Below the pieces are notes generated by a model, which worked only from the letters and a program-made list of their open reading frames with translations, did not search any database and was not told where the DNA came from. Source: Coptis chinensis (taxonomy: Eukaryota > Streptophyta > Magnoliopsida > Ranunculales > Ranunculaceae). Taken from it: 64,000 bases of DNA. Numbering within the stretch: the stretch's first letter is position 1; each line of letters opens with the position of its first letter. Of this stretch, positions 33,524 to 49,408 are shown piece after piece. Both the position numbers and the translations under genes were made by a program. The stretch covers positions 86,957,001-87,021,000 of the forward strand of contig CM027383.1 in NCBI GenBank assembly GCA_015680905.1, written 5' to 3'.

Positions 33524-35335
33524 ATAACATTAAGAAACGCACTAGCTAACCAAAAAAGTGAATCAGTACCTAGACGGAACTTGAAAGGTACTCTCCCTAC
33601 GTTAGAATTGAAAATTTTGTCATTTTTCTTCAACTTCCCAATATAATGAACATATACCTGAAACCAACAAATGACAACATCACTTAAATGTTTATTAACC
33701 AATTTCTTCATAACCATAACAACATGTAGCACTGGCTAAAAGCCTAAAACATAATACTAAACCCATTAAGTATGGAAGTAGTTACCGTCTTTCCAGGAGA
33801 TGCTTTTTTTCCATCTGGTTTGCCCATTTTTATCTCCTCAACAACAAGGCCGTTGGGGTAATTCCTTGCTTGCGTTGCCTTCAGTTCTGCTTTCTTGTCC
33901 TCAATTTCCACTACAGACCCTTTATTAGCTTCGTCTGCAGTTGCACTTTTGTCACTCTCTGGTGTCTTATTCTTCTTATTCTTTTTTCCAGTAGTAGTAT
34001 CTTCATCAGAAACTCCATTGCCATGAGATTTCAAATTCCTGTGAAGACAAAGAAAAAAAGCCACATGGTGATATATATTACTTTCAGTTATGACTTGTTC
34101 AATAGAGACCAATCGAAACAGAGACCACTAACATTCTAACAAACAAAGAAAGAAAGGGTAAAGGTGACAGAAGTAGCAATATGGCGTCCCCAGTTATCCG
34201 AATTCAAGTCAAGGTGACAGTATTTTTATTCTTTTAATAGTATAAGAAGGCTTCCAAAGCAACAAAACCAGACTATATTATGGTCAATTAATCTCTTAAA
34301 ATTCCGAAACTCTCTCCTTTTTCTCTTGAAAGGAACATTTGAAACAGATAAAGATGAGGAAAACTAAAGTGCATAAGATGCTAAATAAGATTCTCACTTG
34401 TTGTTGGATGCTTTGTCATCTGCTTCATGATAGACAGGCACCCTCTTGATGAGATCAGTATTTCCTTCCTCGGTTTGAGCATCATCTTCTTTCTGGTCGT
34501 CATTTATGCTATCGTCCCTATCTCCGCCACTTTTCCCCTCTTTAGTTCTTTCTTTCTTTTTCTTCTTCTTGGGCTTTTCAAAATTTTCTTGTCCAGCCTC
34601 CAAAGAATCCACAGCAGAATCATTTCGATTTTCTGTTCCTCTGCTTGTATATATAGATTAAAAGTGGCACATGTGAGATAAAAGCTTCAGAAATACATGC
34701 ATTTTTAAGCTACTCATAATTAGGAAATTGAGACAAACTGCCTTTACAAGGACTCCATTTAATTTGCCAAAGGAATTATTCACACCATTAAAAAATTTGT
34801 TCACAGGGCAGCATGGAAACATGGAAATTTTTTGTTCACAGAGGAATTATTTTGGTTTAACTGAACACATGGAAACAGCATCCCCATAACGCAATTTACA
34901 ATAACAATTAATGTGGGATTCTTATAATGGCCATTTAGGTTTATAGCCGAACTTTAAAGATAGCTACTAGCCTACAAGCTCAAGAGCGACTACTTGAGCT
35001 TTTAGAATACCATGATTCTAAAACTCTTTTCTGGACTTGCTTAAGATTTTCCTCGCAAGTGTCATAAGCCTAATAAATACTCACATCGAGCAGTATTATC
35101 AAGTACCCCCCCACCTTCCCAATCATTTTGAGAGAATTTTATTCCAGAAAATAAAAGAAGCAACCAGTTCGATTCGAAATAAAACTTGAGCAGATCCATA
35201 CCTCTCTATATGTCTTCGGTTTTCCTTTTCATTCCTGTGACTCGATCACCACCATCTTCAGCTTTCTTCTTCTTCCCTTTGCTTACTTTCTTGTCAGACT
35301 TCTTCCGTGCTTCACCACTTTCATTGGACAGGAAG
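33128..35335 (-). pseudogene. Nucleolar-type FKBP peptidyl-prolyl isomerase gene, disabled
   Basis: Exons: about 35335-35216, 34640-34398, 34038-33786, 33657-33570, 33430-33306 and 33209-33128. The first three code for lysine/acidic tracts (KVSKGKKKKAEDGGDR, EKPKKKKKKERTKEGKSG, TGKKNKKNKTPESDK) typical of FKBP43/FKBP53-like nucleolar FKBPs. The catalytic domain follows: NGLVVEEIKMGKPDGKKASP, VHYIGKLKKNDKIFNSN, VPFKFRLG, GVGQVIKGWDVGVNG, MRIGDKSRLTIPPSMGY and AIPPNAWLLFDVELVNVC. Defects: about 34 extra bases between VGVNG and MRIGDK, with stops; TAG at 33197-33199 in the last exon; and TAG near the end of the first exon. It lies in the Harbinger-type element, reaching within about 260 bp of its right end. 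The N-terminal nucleoplasmin-like part of FKBP53 is not seen. Confidence 0.85.
33477..33521. repeat. TA dinucleotide microsatellite
   Basis: About 22 uninterrupted TA repeats inside the intron between the fourth and fifth FKBP pseudogene exons. Shorter TA runs occur at 2572-2590 and 14228-14250. Confidence 0.95.
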
Positions 35336-35599
35336 AGATAGCGATTGTGATTTGCCAGCAAGTAGGGTTGAAGCGAGAAAATTTTGGTCGATTTCCTCTG
35401 GCAAAATATATCCATCCCCGACCTGGATTTTTTTTTCCCGCTTGCAGTGGGAAAATAGGGTCACGTGAGGGTTTTGCCGGCAAACTGGTTTTACATTTGC
35501 CAGACCCTTATATGGCATCAAGCAGCGGTAAATATTGGTTTAAGTGGGAAAATGTCGATTTGCCAGCGGGAAAATGGGTTATCAAGCAGGCCCTTAGAA

Positions 35600-36571
35600 T
35601 ATTTCATGGAATCAAGATTTACACTGCAAACGTCTGAAGGACCGTCTGTGGACATCTACTTAGTGAAGATATTACTTATACGAAGCCATTTTGTTTACGA
35701 AAAGATAAGATGTAACAATAACCACTTTGCGAAGAAACAGAGGAAGAAAAGAAGAACAAAAGAAAGGAAACCTTGACCTTTAAGCATAACTTTAAGCATA
35801 ACTTGAGAAGGAAAATTCTCATGCTCTAGTGATTGTACGAGACTACGCGACTACATCTCTTTTTTTCTGTTCTACAGAAACTCCAACTAGCTTCTGTTCC
35901 AGCTAAGAATTATTTAGGAAAACTGACTAAAAAGTTCACTACCACTCAGTAATAGTAAACAATAAAAATCATAACACATTAACCATCTCAATATTAGTCA
36001 TCTCAACCTTTCTGTGAATGAGTTCGGTTTAGAGGTTTCGCCAGGATCTGCTTTGCATGCTCCTTCAGTGCGCTGGACCGAAGTCCAACTACTTGCTTAC
36101 ACAAATGTGCGCTACACAAATGTAGAGCAAGCCATTCGTTTCTTGCTTTTGAACCCGACCCAACAACTCAAACTGCAGAATTTCACCGATGCATAGTACT
36201 GTCTGTGCCTCTGTGGTAGCTTAAATCTCTGTAAGCAATTTTCCCAAGTGATTGGAAATTCGGGTGAAACCTATCTCTACACAAAGTTGTCATCAGTATG
36301 AACTGCATCCACAAAATCAGTTTCCATTTCTCCCGGTGACTTGAGATGACCCATTCTGAATCGAACGTCCTTGCGGAATATATAGGAAAACCATCTGTGA
36401 ATGGTTGTACCTTGATTTACCTTAGTTTCTGTAGTAAAACACAACGTTGAGGACAATCTATATGTTAATCTCCCAGGCACCCCCAGTATCACACTGTCCA
36501 TCACTTGACCAGTAAGAAGCTCTGCCCCGAACTCTATCCCTCAGTTCTAATGTTTAATACTAAACGTGCAT
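35600..36571. other. Intergenic with one unassigned exon-like frame
   Basis: A minus-strand frame at about 36545-36430 reads IEFGAELLTGQVMDSVILGV, then PGRLTYRLSSTLCFTTETK, and could end at the weak donor GTAAAT. A second frame at 36370-36280 reads RMGHLKSPGEMETDFVDAV. The composition is protein-like, but I do not recognise the family. The hAT-like element begins just beyond, so a gene may have been broken here. Confidence 0.3.
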
Positions 36572-37493
36572 ATAGGGGTGGCAGTTTTGTACACGACCCG
36601 CTAACCCGACACGAATCCGACACGAAATTAGCGGGTTTGGGTTGGAAAAAAAGGCTTTTGGGTCATTTAAGGGTTGACCCGCCAAACCCGTCAAATAAAT
36701 GGGTTGGGTTAGGGTCACACATGTTAACCCGGATAACCCGTTAGTATACCCGATTAGTTCCCAAGTCCAATGGGTCGGGTCATCAACCCGTGACCTGTAT
36801 GACCTGTTTTAAGTCCTTAAACATATATGTTTCCGAATTTTATTAAATCTCATAATCCCAATTATCTAAAAGAAAATACTAAACAGAAAATGATCAACTA
36901 GATTTAGAAGGATAAGCCTAATCCAAAGATATAGAATATTATAGATTCATTCAATAAAATATATTATCACGCATTATTAACATTGAACCCTTACCCTAAT
37001 CTCAATTATATAAAGAGAACAAAGAAGTCGCCAAAAGTCACAATAATAATTTTGCGTTTATTTAATAATAGATTTGCTTTCGAGATAAAGAAAAAGTGGA
37101 TAAACCTGGACACGTGGTTTGTGTTTCTAGTTTGGTTATGTTTTTGTTTGGCTAATAGGTTGTTTCACTTTGTTTGGTTAAGGCGTTCAAAGATGCATGT
37201 TTTCAACAACTCTGCAAGACTTTTGCAAGTTCTTTTATTATTTAGATTAATAAATATTCTTTATCTAAAAAAAAATAAATAGAGTTTACGGGTTATCTGT
37301 TAATCCGATCCGAAATTGACCCGCTGGCTTAGCGGTCACCCGTTGGATAACCCGTTATATATGCGGATTGGGTTTGGGTTTGACAAATTTGACACGATTA
37401 GTAATTGGGTCGGGTTTGGATTTGCTCTCCTAACACGTGACCCGAGTATGACACGACACGAACCCGACCCAACACGACCCATTGCCACCCTAT
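36572..37493. mobile_element. Non-autonomous hAT-like element (922 bp)
   Basis: The ends are ATAGGGGTGGCAG and, reverse-complemented at right, ATAGGGTGGCAA. The 8-bp target duplication ACGTGCAT is present on both sides (36564-36571 and 37494-37501). Both subterminal regions are packed with ACCCGACACGA / GGGTTTGGGTT words. An 8-bp duplication and a (C/T)AGGG-G-TGGCA end are hAT hallmarks. The centre is AT-rich with no transposase frame. Confidence 0.9.
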
Positions 37494-37501
37494 ACGTGCA
37501 T

Positions 37502-38497
37502 AGTTTTGCAATTTTACGACTAGACAAATTGAGCTTGACATTTATCGGTCAGCGCTTCCGCAAGTCACGTAGAACTGATTCAAATCAAAAGAAAGTTGCA
37601 AATTCATTGACTCTTAATCTGAAAAACACACCTCCTGTAATTCTTGTAAGTTGCAAGTTTGTAACCCGAATACTTCATGATCTTTACACACAACAACAGG
37701 TAAAATAAAGTCACTACCGCCCAAATTTTGTTCAAGAATTGGGAGTTCAAACGTGTAAGACCTGACCAACTTAAACAACAAAAACATTATTCAATTCTAC
37801 CAAAGAACGATTAGAAAGTTCGGCCCCAATCAGGCAAAGGAAGATATATGTTCAAGCTCAGATCTCAAATCAGCAGAAGCTTTATTGAGTGGCGTGTCAA
37901 GGATTAAAAGCTGGGGAGAACCCATATTGCGACTTTGGAGCCACCCCCTTCCAGTTGTTCACCACATATTGATCACTTGATAAAACCCTGTCACCATCAC
38001 CCCAAAGTACACGATTACTAACCAATTTAATCTATAAAAGGTCTAGGGTGGATTCACATGCCTTGGTGTTTTCTTCATTGATTTAAAGCCAAATTTTATT
38101 GCTTTCATAGACACTAGTTAAATAAATTGTAGTAGTAGTTAATCCAAATTTCCATAAAAATCTTGTTCGAATTAGTTAAGTAATATTCTAGTACTTGATT
38201 GCCCCTAGTAGCATTTTCTGTGGGATCGACCTATTTGCCACAACTATTTTCAACGATAGTTGTGTGCTTGTGGTTTAACTAGGGTTAAATTAGTTAAATT
38301 GGTCTATTATATTAGTTTAATTTTGTATCACTGTCATACACTCATACTGAATGGTACAGCTTACGCCGGAAAGAAATAAAAGGATAAAAAGAACCAATTT
38401 AGCAAATACCTGTACAGAAGAAGAGAAGATCAATATTTAAAAAGCTCTTGGTATATCGCTCATGCTTATATTCACTTATTCAGACTGTTTCGTACAG
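37502..38497. other. Intergenic, no gene
   Basis: 3' flank of the calcium-dependent kinase gene. At 37780-38300 the text has a retroelement-flank flavour (GATCGACCTATTTGCCACAA), but no coding frame or ends are recognised. Confidence 0.3.
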
Positions 38498-43459
<4,962 letters not shown>

Positions 43460-43734
43460 ATTTTCTTTCGCACTGGGCTCCACAATAGGTAAACTACGTT
43501 CTTTCTTGGGATTTTCCTTGGTGAATTCTTCTCTAACATCTTGTTGTTCCTTGTTATGAGTCGAATTGTCTTTTTTGGCCTGAATTTTATCCTCGTACGG
43601 TCTGAAAAAGGAAGAGTTAGTTTGGGCCGTTTGGCTACTACATTAGCAAATAATGTTTTATGTTAACCACAGTTACACTCATTTTGGAACGTCTGAGCAG
43701 TTGGACCCTTATCCAGAAAGAAAAATGGCATAGC

Positions 43735-44879
43735 TAGTGATCGTACCTTCCAACCGTAATGGGAGAGGCAACAGAAGAATCTGGTTGATTAACTTTAGTG
43801 AAAACACCTCCCGTACTGCTTGTGCCTGAAGGAACACTATAAGGATATAGTGGATTTGGAGGCGAACCAAGTTGCATGTTCCCCATAAGAACTTGCACCA
43901 CGTCGCTCATGGTTGGCCTGTGATCGGGCATGTACTGAGTACACCATAACGCAACTGTTGCTAATGTCCTTGCATTTTTTTTGTCCTTGTCCTCAATACC
44001 ACAATCCTCAAAAACTTTGTCTAGATTTCCTTCTTTATCAAACTCTGCCCAAACTTGTCCAGGAAACCAATTTTGGCCATCACGATTCTTCTTCCTCCCT
44101 AGAATTTCAAACAGCATCATCCCAAAGCTGTAAATATCACTTTTGCAAGTTACTGGCAGTTTTCTCCACATTTCTGGGGCAGCATAGTCTGTAGTCCCTC
44201 TAAACGCCGCAATCAAAGAGATATGACTCGAATCTGTTTTCGTAACCTTAGCTAATCCAAAATCCGCAACCTTGGGTAGATTTTTTTTGTCGAGCAGTAC
44301 ATTACCAGCTTTTAAGTCATAGTGAACTATTGTTACACCCGGGCAACTCTCGTGCAAATAAGAGAGCCCTTTTGCTGTGTCAATTGCAATAGCATACAAC
44401 TTATCCCACTTTACACTAAGGGGTTTCTTATATAAAATTGTATCCAGAGATCCATTCTCTAAGTATTCATAAACAAGTGCTTTCATTTTGGCCTCAAAGC
44501 AATACCCGTAAAGTCTTACTAAATTTCGATGGGAAGTACTACTCAATATTTTAACTTCAGCCATGAACGCGGTTTCCTCAGCATCCGTGGCGATATTCTT
44601 CAATCTCTTAACTGCTACTTTCACACCATCAGGAAACTGACCTTTAAAGACATCTCCGTACGCACCAGAACCTATCTGACTAGTGAAGTTTTTGGTAAAG
44701 CTGATTAGATCCTGGTGTGAATATCGCTGCATTCTCATTCTTTCCACTTCATCTAATGACTTTTCAACTGAATTTGAGCTTCCCACTTTTTTCAGTTTCT
44801 CCATGATCGTCTTAGGTAGGTGATACAAATTATATATCGAAATGAAGCTTTGTCCAATTAATAACCCAACATGTAAAGC
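43735..44879 (-). CDS. Receptor-like kinase of the LRK10L/PR5K-like group, cytoplasmic exon
   Basis: The first ATG in the exon is at 44804 (MEKLKKVGSSNS), giving 356 residues. The frame is open further up to a TTTTTTCAG acceptor at about 44880 and starts ALHVGLLIGQSFISIYNLYH, the end of a membrane segment, so the exon belongs to a longer receptor whose outer domain is upstream or lost. Kinase landmarks: IGSGAYGDVFKG, VAVKRL, HYDLKAGNVLLD (Tyr where most kinases have Arg, so non-RD), DFGLAKVTKTDSSHIS, FRGTTDYAAPEMW, YSFGMMLFEILGRKKN, and subdomain XI ALWCTQYMPDHRPTMSDVV. These fit the rust-resistance-kinase (LRK10L) type. The tail ends ITVGR at a GTACGA that could be a donor. The TIR element at 45060 begins 180 bp upstream, just where the outer-domain exon would be expected. 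Confidence 0.8.
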
Positions 44880-45059
44880 TGAAAAAATATAAACAAAGAA
44901 GAAATTTTATGTCAAGTTGAAACTTGAAAGTGTATTTATATCCCACTAGCCCATCATGGCCCACCACATTTGGCAAAAAAAAACACAAAATTTAAAATTG
45001 TGGAATTGCACTTTGATCACAAAAAACAAATTTGGAAAATAGCCATTTTGCCTCCTAAT

Positions 45060-48000
45060 AGCATCTTTAGCAGTGATATTAACCTAACATCAAACACCAA
45101 ATCAGGAGAACTACATGTTGATGAAAACACCAAAAAAACACCAAACCAAACACCAAATCGACCAATATTTGGTTCTAGGTTTGGTGCTGTATCAAATCAC
45201 TTACGCGATTTTGCAAAAACCACACGGTTTTGCCAAAACCGCACAGGCTTGGGCTGCTAAATGGGCTTCTATGGCGCGGTTTTGGCAAAACCGCGTGGGC
45301 TTAAGCTTCAATGGGTGCGGTTTTGCCAAAATCGCGTGCGTTTTTTCTGAAAATTAGAACTGTGGTGCATAGAACTTGAAAAATTATGAGTGCATAGAAG
45401 TTAAGAAATTAACATTTGTGCAATTGAAGAAATTAAGAATTGTAATTCAAAATCGAAAAAATTAAAGAAATTAAAAACCTATGATTATGATTATGCAGTC
45501 CAAAATCTATGATTATGATATAATCATATAATATCCAAAATAATCCAAAACCTATCATATTACATCAAATTTATTTAGCTCTCTTCTTACGCCCCTTACC
45601 ACTCGATCCATCTCCTCTCTCTATTTGGACATTTCGAAGCTGCTCCTCTAAGTTCCTAATCTGAGACTGATGATCTTCTCTGTCTGCACGGAGGTTAACT
45701 ACTTCAGCCTGAAGTTCCTCACATCCCAGATGTTGTTGCGTGTACACTTGTTGCATATCCTTATACGCTTTTCGAGTCTCGTCATACGCACGTTGGGATT
45801 GCTGATATGTCTGAGAATATGCCTCCTTTCTTTCTTGGCTATAATGATACAGGGCAGTCCTCATCCCATCAAACATAAGAACCTGGTTCTCATATCTTTC
45901 CCGAACCTCAGCCTGAAAATCCAAGAAAATATAGTGTGAGTACATATTATATATATAATAAAGAAGATAAATAAAACAATTAAACTCACCATGGTATACT
46001 GATCAATATGCGGCTCTAACTCAGAGAAACGAGCATGAGGCACCTCAGGAATGAAAATATAAGTAGGCTCCCCATCAGGTCCACACACGGCAAACATCTG
46101 AGGATTACCGCGCATTACCACGAGAGTCGGCCGATATGCATTCGAGGTTGTGGGTTAATAAACGGTCGTGGGCGGATGAGGAATACGTAGCTCACGCCTT
46201 ATCCCTTCCAGCCCACAAACTCGAAGTTGCTAGCCCGACCAACAGAGGCAACAACGGACCCATGGAGACACGGTTCCACCATCTATAATACTTGCCAGCC
46301 CCGCTTCAACAACAAAAGAAGACGATCTAGCCAAGGACCACCACGCATGAACTTCATGAACTTGAATTCTACCCCACGACTTTGCATCACTAACATCGGC
46401 ATGGGAGCACATGGAACTCCATAACGCCCGGTCATCTCGCCTCCAACATCCGCCTCTCCACAAGATTAAAACCCGATCCGTCGGCGGCAAAAAACAACTC
46501 GCGGACGTGACAACACACAAAACATGCCGCAATTTGGATCGTTAAAGGCAGTAGACAAACGCCAAGGTCTCCACTCAATAGATGACAATAATCTAATATC
46601 AATCTGAGCACGAGCCATACAGATATTATTCCTAATTTGCCCTCTGTTACGAGTCAAGTGAGGCCCTGACCAACTAGCAAATCTAGGGCGAGTATCAGCA
46701 ATCATGTCTATGTTTTGACAAAGACATTGAAAGTACTCATAAAACCAAATCTCTAAAAGTCCCATGAATCCTGCAATCTGAGGACTTCTACTTCCGAATG
46801 TCTTTGAAGCTTTATCAAATGCCGATATCAATGTGGCATATACTGAGCTACCCAGGTCATAATCTCTCATAGTATGCAAATCAGATACATAAGCATAATA
46901 TCCCAATCGTACCGTAGAATAACCATTGGGAAACAAAACATGCCCAATAAAAAACATCAAAAAGTCCTAACATACCGACAAGACCCTCACTACCCTAAGT
47001 AGAACGGTCAAAGCTAACTCCGCCGTATCGTCGGGATGCAAGAGGGGTTCCATATATGCAATCTTAATATGAGATAGCTTAATCCCAGAAAAATCATAAG
47101 CATCCGCACCCAAACGAGGAAAACTCATAAGCATACTATCCATATTCTCATAATTTGTATGAAAAGGTATCGGTTGGCCTATACCGATACTCAACCCAGA
47201 AATCATAGTGAAGTCTAGTGGTGTGAACCCTAACTCCGCACAAAGAAAATGAAATGTATGAGTTCTACTCCACCATCTTTCTACTAAAGCTATGACCACT
47301 GCCCAATCAGCCTTCTCATAATCCGTATCAATCAAAATACCCAAAGGTGTATACAAAATACTATCTCTAATATGTACAAACTCATCCAAACTCTTAATAA
47401 CCTTCCACCACTCTCTAACACCAAATAAAGTCGATCTAACTCGGTAGTCAATAACATGCTGATATTATAAAAAAAAATAATGCGTATAAGATAAATAATT
47501 AATTAGTCCAACTCAACTAATTAATATTCAAAATATTTAATCAAAACTAATTAATTACCTGAGTATTAGCCACTGCACTCGACACGTGTTTTGTATCACG
47601 TGTAGAAGACACAACTTCCATATCAAGTGCTTCTCCAGTGCAAATTGCCAATCAAAGTCATTCATCTGATACTCCAGTACATAGGGATGTCTATCAGCCG
47701 GCGCGACATCCTCGGGTTCTTCTTCCCCACTGTCTTCTCCCCCACCGTATTCTACTTCCTCATCGCCAATGTCGTCTGTGTACTGCCAATCATCACCATT
47801 GAAAGGTTCAAAAGGATCCATATCAAATTTTAGGAGTTTAGGTAGGTTTTTGTTTTTTTTAAAACTAAAGAGAGGGTTTTATAATTGTGAGAAGAGGTGA
47901 AAGTGACTGAACCGCGCGGCTTTGGAGTTGTTTATATAGAAGTAGCACACGGTATTCTGAACACCGCGCGGTTTTGCCAAAACCGCGTGGGCTTGGGCCT

Positions 48001-48189
48001 GTCAGTTGGGTTTTAGTGGCGCGGTTTTGGCAAAACCACGTGGGCTATATGGCGCGGTTTTGGCAAAACCGCGTAGTTGCTTGGTGTTTTTTTGATGTTG
48101 CTCCTAAAGTTGCTTGGTGTTTTTTTAGTTTGGTGTTTAGTTTGGTTCAAAATTTTGGTGTTTTTTTGGTTGCTCTGCTAAAGATGCTC
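45060..48189. mobile_element. TIR DNA transposon carrying a plant-mobile-domain gene (3.1 kb)
   Basis: The ends are AGCATCTTTAGCAG at left and CTGCTAAAGATGCT at right, perfect over 14 bases, possibly extending outward as CCTAANAGCATC. Both subterminal regions repeat words such as CATCAAACACCAAA, AACACCAAAC and a 21-nt palindrome with CGCGGTTTTG arms (45275-45295, 47967-47987, 48053-48073, plus several imperfect copies). Inside is a minus-strand gene with a plant mobile domain. I could not find a clear target duplication, so I do not assign a superfamily. Confidence 0.75.
45571..47821 (-). pseudogene. Plant mobile domain (MAIN-like) protein, degenerate
   Basis: Exon 1 (47821 to about 47560) gives an acidic start MDPFEPFNGDDWQYTDDIGD. 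Exon 2 starts near 47462 (VIDYRVRSTLFGVREWWKV) and continues WSRTHTFHFLCAELGFTPLD, then FTMISGLSIGIGQPI, which is the plant mobile domain start (W...THTFHF..GE.T.TL.D...L.GL...G..). A TAG at 46967-46969 interrupts it; the same frame continues FLMFFIGHVLFPNGYSTVRL, then GFMGLLEIWFYEYF, as far as about 46470, where frameshifts begin. A last exon (45913-45571) codes for a Gln/Glu-rich coiled coil ending GKGRKKRAK. Such domains are found in MAIN-like host proteins and in several transposon families. Stops and shifts make this copy non-functional. Confidence 0.7.
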
Positions 48190-48662
48190 TTAGGTGAGAT
48201 ACTTTTCTAGCATCAAACACCTCTTCAGGAGAGTCACATGTTGATGAAAACACAAAAAAAACACCAAACCAAATACCAAATTGGCCAAAATTTAGTTCCA
48301 GCTTTGGTACTGTATCAAATCTCTTGGAAAAACGGCGGCAATTTTTCTAACACCCTATGGGCTTGGGGTTCTAAGTGGGCTTCTATTGCCAAAACCGCGT
48401 GAGAAATTTGAAAAGAAAATAAATAAGAAAGTTAATGTGCGACACATTGCGTGGTTTTTCCAAAACCGCGTGTGCTTGGGCTTTTAAGATGGGCTTTAGT
48501 GCGCGGTGTTGAGAAAACTGTGTGGGCTATATGGCGCAATTTATCCAAAACTACGTCATTTGATGTCGAAAATTTGATGTTTCTCCTAAAGTTGGTTGGT
48601 ATTTTTTTGGTTTGGTTCAAAAATTAGTGTTTTCATGGTTTCTCTCCTAAAGATGCGCTAAC
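48190..48662. mobile_element. Deleted relative of the 45-48 kb TIR element
   Basis: The start (AGGTGAGATACTTTTCTAGC, then ATCAAACACC) parallels the left end of the larger element, and the end (CTCCTAAAGATGCGCTAAC) parallels its right end. The inside keeps the TTGATGAAAACAC and AACACCAAAC words and degraded forms of the CGCGGTTTTG palindrome. It begins within the right terminal repeat of the larger element, so the two share or overlap a terminus. Confidence 0.6.
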
Positions 48663-49259
48663 AAATCAAAAAAATAATAAAAAATTGTAAAACTACAAAA
48701 TTGCCACGTGAAAACGGAAAAATTATGATTCTACCACCGTGACAGAAACAGAATTACTATCACTATTGCTCATACCCCAATTTTTTTTTTTTACTGTTTA
48801 GATTTAGATGCATACTAAATTTTGGACCCCCGACCTCTTTTAGTTATTTTGCATGATAGGATGATTTTTTTTTAATCCAATTTCATTTCAAATTTTTGGA
48901 CTTTGTAGTTTCTAAGCAATTTATTATTGTAAACATTATATATTACGGATGTTAGAGAAGTCTCACATGGCCGGACTACTATTTTAGATATCAAAAAAAT
49001 TAAATCCTTTCCCCATCAAAGAAAAATGTGAAGCTATCATCAAGTCAAGCATATACACGTCTATAGAACACGTACCTTTAGCAATGACAATTTTTAAACT
49101 GCTTCATAAAAACTCATTGTAAAACAGTTAATATTGGTACACTGCCCCTCATAATTGTCTTAAAAACAAACTTTTACACACCCTAATAGCTAAAGTACAA
49201 AAGCCCTACAATGTGAAAAACTTTCTTATCATGGACTATAGCGATAAGAAAATTTAACG

Positions 49260-49408
49260 TTGATGCTTGCAAAATTTTTAAAAAAAATGAATAGAGAATA
49301 TTCAGAAGAAATAATACATGATAATGAGCTTAGTTGATGCCTGCGAAATTTAAAAAAAATTAATAGGGAATATTCAGAAGAAATAATACATGATAATGAG
49401 CTTAGTGT
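49260..49408. repeat. Two-copy tandem repeat, period about 74 bp
   Basis: Both copies contain TGATGCYTGCRAAATTT, an A-run, and ATTCAGAAGAAATAATACAT followed by GATAATGAGCTTAG. A few substitutions and a short indel separate them. Confidence 0.9.

Larger units (their letters stand above)
29212..35593. mobile_element. PIF/Harbinger-type DNA transposon (6.4 kb) carrying host-gene sequence
   Basis: The left end is GGGCGTGCTTGATAAATATT and the right end, reverse-complemented, GGGCCTGCTTGATAACCC: a terminal inverted repeat of 14 of 15 bases. Both sides carry TTA (29209-29211 and 35594-35596), the target duplication of PIF/Harbinger elements. Subterminal words (TTTGCCGGCAAACT, CATTTGCCAG, GCAGCGGTAAA-like) recur at both ends. 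Inside are an ankyrin-like fragment, a Myb/SANT-like ORF1 remnant and a disabled FKBP gene in the opposite direction. No DDE transposase was recognised, so it is non-autonomous. Confidence 0.85.

Noticed and set aside
36505-36744. Plus-strand frame with GLGWKKRLLGHLRVDPPNPS
   Set aside because: It is produced by the repeated CCCGAC/GGGTTG words of the hAT-like element.
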